Source: a bacterium (lineage in GTDB: Bacteria > SZUA-79 > Acidulodesulfobacterales > Acidulodesulfobacteraceae). Taken from it: a DNA stretch of 8,513 nt. The notes under the pieces are model-generated. The model searched no databases, had not been told where the DNA came from, and worked only from the letters and a program-made list of their open reading frames with translations. The stretch covers positions 1-8,513 of the forward strand of contig JAJYJN010000044.1 in NCBI GenBank assembly GCA_021789455.1. Reading direction: 5' to 3'. Of this stretch, positions 6,234-8,513 are shown piece after piece. Within the stretch, counting starts at the first letter, position 1; each line of letters begins with the position of its first letter. A program made the position numbers and the translations under genes.

Positions 6234-8141
6234 TCAATCTTCGAATTTAACAAGCATAAGCATATAACACCTCATGCATCTCACGGCTTCGTAAACGGCG
6301 TCGTCGGAAGTAAAGCCTTTTTCGGCTTCGGAAAAATCGGACACGCGTTTTTCGACCGGCTCCTCGACCTGCTTTGCGGCCGGGTTGCCGGCAGGAAGGT
6401 CAGGGTAGTCTATTATTTCTTTTTTGTCGTACACGCCTATTTTCATGAGCAGTTTCTCAAAGATATCATCATCGGTTATATTGAAAGCGCCCGTCCTGAT
6501 ATATTCGTCTATTCTTCGCGCCGCATTTTTACCGTCTCTGTTGGAATCGACTATGCTTACGGGTCCGGTCATCGCATCTCCGCCTGCAAAAACTCCAGGC
6601 ATATCCGTCATATGAGTATATTCGTCAACGGCAATCGTCTTCCATTTTGTAGTTTTAACGTCTGGAGTCTCTTTTAAAAAATCCAGCTCGGATATCTGAC
6701 CTACCGCCATTATAAAAGAATCGCAGTCTATATCGAATTCGCTTCCCGGAATTTCCACGGGACTTCTTCTGCCGCTGGAATCGGGGTCTCCGAGTTTCAT
6801 TTTAACGCATCTAAGTCCTTTAACTTTGCCGTTTTCTTGGATTATGCTCACGGGATTCGTTAAAAATTCGAACTTTACTCCTTCTTTTATAGCCGTATCT
6901 ATTTCGTAAGGCGCGGCGGGCATCTGCTCCCTTGCCCTCCTGTATGCGACTACTACCTCTTTATATCCCAATCTTACCGCCGTCCTGCAGCAATCCATAG
7001 CAACGTTGCCGCCGCCTTCTATAATAATTTTCCTGCCTGTTTCTACTTTATTTCCCAGAGCAACGTCTCTTAAAAATTTTACGCCTTCATAAAAGCCTTT
7101 TAAATTATCGTTTTCTCCGGGCAGACCTATATTCTGCCCCTTATGCGCGCCGACGGCGAGGTAAACCGCTTTAAATCCGTCGTTAAATAAATCTTTTATG
7201 CCGAAATCTGCGCCTAATCTTTTGTTTAATTTATAATCTATGCCGGCCGAAAGTATATAGCCTATTTCTTTATCCAATATTTCCTGCGTAAGGCGGTATC
7301 TGGGAATGCCTACGGTCATCATTCCGCCTAATACGGAAAGGGCCTCGAATATAACGGGGCTGTACCCCATCAAACGAAGATAATACGCACAGCTTAAACC
7401 TGCCGGACCCGAACCTATTACGGCTATTTTAATTCCGTTGTCCTTTATGTCGAAAACGGGTTTTATACCGGAATAAAATTCGTTGTCCGCGGCAAATCTT
7501 CTTATAAGGCATATCTGAATAGGCTCGTCGACGTTTGCTCTTCTGCAGTTATCCTGGCAGGGATGAAAACAGCTTCTTCCGAGTATAGCCGCAAGAGGGG
7601 TGTTCCTTCTGGCGGATTCAAGAGCGTCTTCGTAGCGCCCGTCCCTTACCCTTTCTATCCAATTAGGTATGTCTAATTTCGACGGGCATCCGTTAATGCA
7701 CGGAGCTGTTACTTTTACTATATATTTGCTTTCCGGAATTATCTCTTTGGCAGTTATAACATCGACGAATTCTTCCCTGAAATTTTCTATCAACTCCATG
7801 ACAGCCTTAGGCCCTATGCTGCCGACGGTGCATTTAGACGCCGACAGAATCCATCCGCATTGCTGTACGAGCCTGTCGATATCGGATATATCGGCTTTGC
7901 CGCCGCAGATATTTTCGAGTATTTCGCTTGCTACGGACGTTCCTATCCTGCATGGAATACATACTCCGCAGGAAAGCTTTTGCAGTTCCCGCATATAACA
8001 CCTTGCAAGGTCAACTTTATTGTCGTTGTCGTCCAGCAAAGCTACGCCGTTCCAGTTAAGGACGGAGGTTATTTTTTTATGTCCCGAGCGCTCAAAAACG
8101 CTTAAATCTAATTTTGAACCGATTTTGTCTATTATCTTCAT
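6234..8141 (-). CDS. NuoF C-terminal (N3 Fe-S) domain fused to GltD/NfnB-like FAD/NAD(P)H oxidoreductase
   Basis: A 635-residue protein in the place of nuoE-nuoF, probably the electron-input subunit of this complex I. Residues 31-125 resemble only the C-terminal end of NuoF: NGVALLDDNDNKVDLAR, then SCGVCIPCRIGT (C58, C61, C64) and C104, the expected four ligands of cluster N3. The NuoF FMN and NADH fold is missing. Residues about 145-555 are a GltD/DPYD/NfnB-type unit. They contain Cys 148, 152, 191, 195 and 199 for 4Fe-4S binding, the FAD motif GSGPAGLS (243-250), the second dinucleotide motif GGGNVAMDCCRTAVR (376-390), YRRAREQMPA (400-409) and the closing FAD motif VFAGGDAMTGP (517-527). 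The tail carries RCMRC (621-625). It starts at ATG 8139-8141, 19 bases after nuoD, and stops 19 bases before nuoG. The YRR segment favours NADPH over NADH by family analogy. Predicted cytoplasmic; no signal peptide or membrane segment is visible. The domain calls are firm; the role in complex I is inferred from position and the N3 domain. Confidence 0.85.
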   Translation of the reverse strand: MKIIDKIGSKLDLSVFERSGHKKITSVLNWNGVALLDDNDNKVDLARCYMRELQKLSCGVCIPCRIGTSVASEILENICGGKADISDIDRLVQQCGWILSASKCTVGSIGPKAVMELIENFREEFVDVITAKEIIPESKYIVKVTAPCINGCPSKLDIPNWIERVRDGRYEDALESARRNTPLAAILGRSCFHPCQDNCRRANVDEPIQICLIRRFAADNEFYSGIKPVFDIKDNGIKIAVIGSGPAGLSCAYYLRLMGYSPVIFEALSVLGGMMTVGIPRYRLTQEILDKEIGYILSAGIDYKLNKRLGADFGIKDLFNDGFKAVYLAVGAHKGQNIGLPGENDNLKGFYEGVKFLRDVALGNKVETGRKIIIEGGGNVAMDCCRTAVRLGYKEVVVAYRRAREQMPAAPYEIDTAIKEGVKFEFLTNPVSIIQENGKVKGLRCVKMKLGDPDSSGRRSPVEIPGSEFDIDCDSFIMAVGQISELDFLKETPDVKTTKWKTIAVDEYTHMTDMPGVFAGGDAMTGPVSIVDSNRDGKNAARRIDEYIRTGAFNITDDDIFEKLLMKIGVYDKKEIIDYPDLPAGNPAAKQVEEPVEKRVSDFSEAEKGFTSDDAVYEAVRCMRCYMLMLVKFED

Positions 8142-8160
8142 TTTCTTATTTTACCCGTTG

Positions 8161-8513
8161 TTACCTGTCAACTTCTCCGAGCAATATGTCTATGCTCCCC
8201 ATGACAGCTATTAAATCAGCCACCAGATGTCCCTTAACCATTATATTTAAAGCGCTTATATTGCAGAACGACGGGGGCCTTACCCTCATCCTGTACGGAA
8301 AAGCCGAACCGTCCGATATTATATAAAATCCTAATTCTCCCCTGGGATTTTCTATGGAAACGTAAGCCTCTCCTTTAGGAGGTTTTATGCCTTCCATTCC
8401 GTATTTGAAAAGAGAAATCATCCCTTCCATCGTCGTTAACGCCCTCTTCTTGGGAGGAATAACATACAGGGGATATTCGTCGTAGCTTAAATATTCTCCC
8501 TCGGGAACATTCT
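8161..8513 (-). CDS. nuoD: NADH-quinone oxidoreductase subunit D (NuoD), C-terminal part
   Basis: The last 116 residues of the 49-kDa-type subunit of the complex I peripheral arm; the 5' end lies beyond the right edge. NuoD and NuoB form the quinone-binding pocket near cluster N2, at the junction with the membrane arm. Seen directly: the frame is open from position 8511 to a TAA at 8161-8163. It encodes the family's C-terminal pattern of [55 protein letters not shown] and the terminal GEVDR. An internal ATG at 8428-8430 is not the real start, because homology continues upstream (for example the [12 protein letters not shown] segment). It is the first gene in the window and ends 19 bases before the fusion gene, with no room for nuoE. 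Whether it is NuoD alone or a NuoCD fusion cannot be told from this fragment. Family identification is secure. Confidence 0.95.
   Translation of the reverse strand, partial: NVPEGEYLSYDEYPLYVIPPKKRALTTMEGMISLFKYGMEGIKPPKGEAYVSIENPRGELGFYIISDGSAFPYRMRVRPPSFCNISALNIMVKGHLVADLIAVMGSIDILLGEVDR

Noticed and set aside
6171..6677. A 168-codon plus-strand ORF opposite the 5' end of nuoG and the 3' end of the fusion gene.
   Set aside because: It is the antisense shadow of two strongly supported genes; the translated sequence is low in recognisable structure and has no supporting ribosome-binding site that I could see.
6234..8141. Two separate genes (a nuoF remnant and a gltD) joined by a sequencing error.
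   Set aside because: The frame is continuous, the linker (about residues 125-145) is short and there is no stop or internal ribosome-binding site, so a true fusion is better supported.

Overview
The window is one minus-strand segment of a bacterial complex I (nuo) operon. In transcription order, from high to low coordinates, it holds: the 3' end of nuoD, a gene for a NuoF-remnant/GltD-type flavoprotein fusion, nuoG, nuoH, nuoI, nuoJ, nuoK, and a nuoL that runs off the left edge. Gaps between genes are only 13-39 bases. No RNA gene, CRISPR array, mobile element, promoter or terminator is visible, and no stretch over 300 bases lacks a gene. nuoA-C presumably lie beyond the right edge and nuoM-N beyond the left edge.

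The DNA is fairly AT-rich, with many AT-ending codons (ATA for Ile is common). The protein sequences and the GltD-type input module suggest an anaerobic or facultative bacterium, perhaps a Desulfobacterota-like (former Deltaproteobacteria) lineage. That placement is a weak inference from general appearance.

The most unusual point is the electron-input end. Where a standard operon has nuoE and nuoF, there is a single 635-residue ORF. It keeps only the C-terminal N3 iron-sulfur domain of NuoF and joins it to a complete GltD/NfnB/DPYD-like flavoprotein with Fe-S, FAD and probable NADPH sites. The NuoF FMN/NADH fold and NuoE are absent from this locus. Downstream, NuoG has all expected Fe-S ligands, including those of the optional N7 cluster, and NuoI has both 4Fe-4S motifs. 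A working model is NAD(P)H -> FAD -> Fe-S clusters of the GltD part -> N3 -> NuoG -> NuoI -> quinone site (NuoB/D/H), with proton pumping by NuoH/J/K/L/M/N.

The second notable point is that nuoL is interrupted by an apparent one-base deletion near position 1381. The reading frame after it stays open for 460 codons to the window edge with conserved functional motifs. It is therefore either a sequence or assembly error or a very recent lesion.
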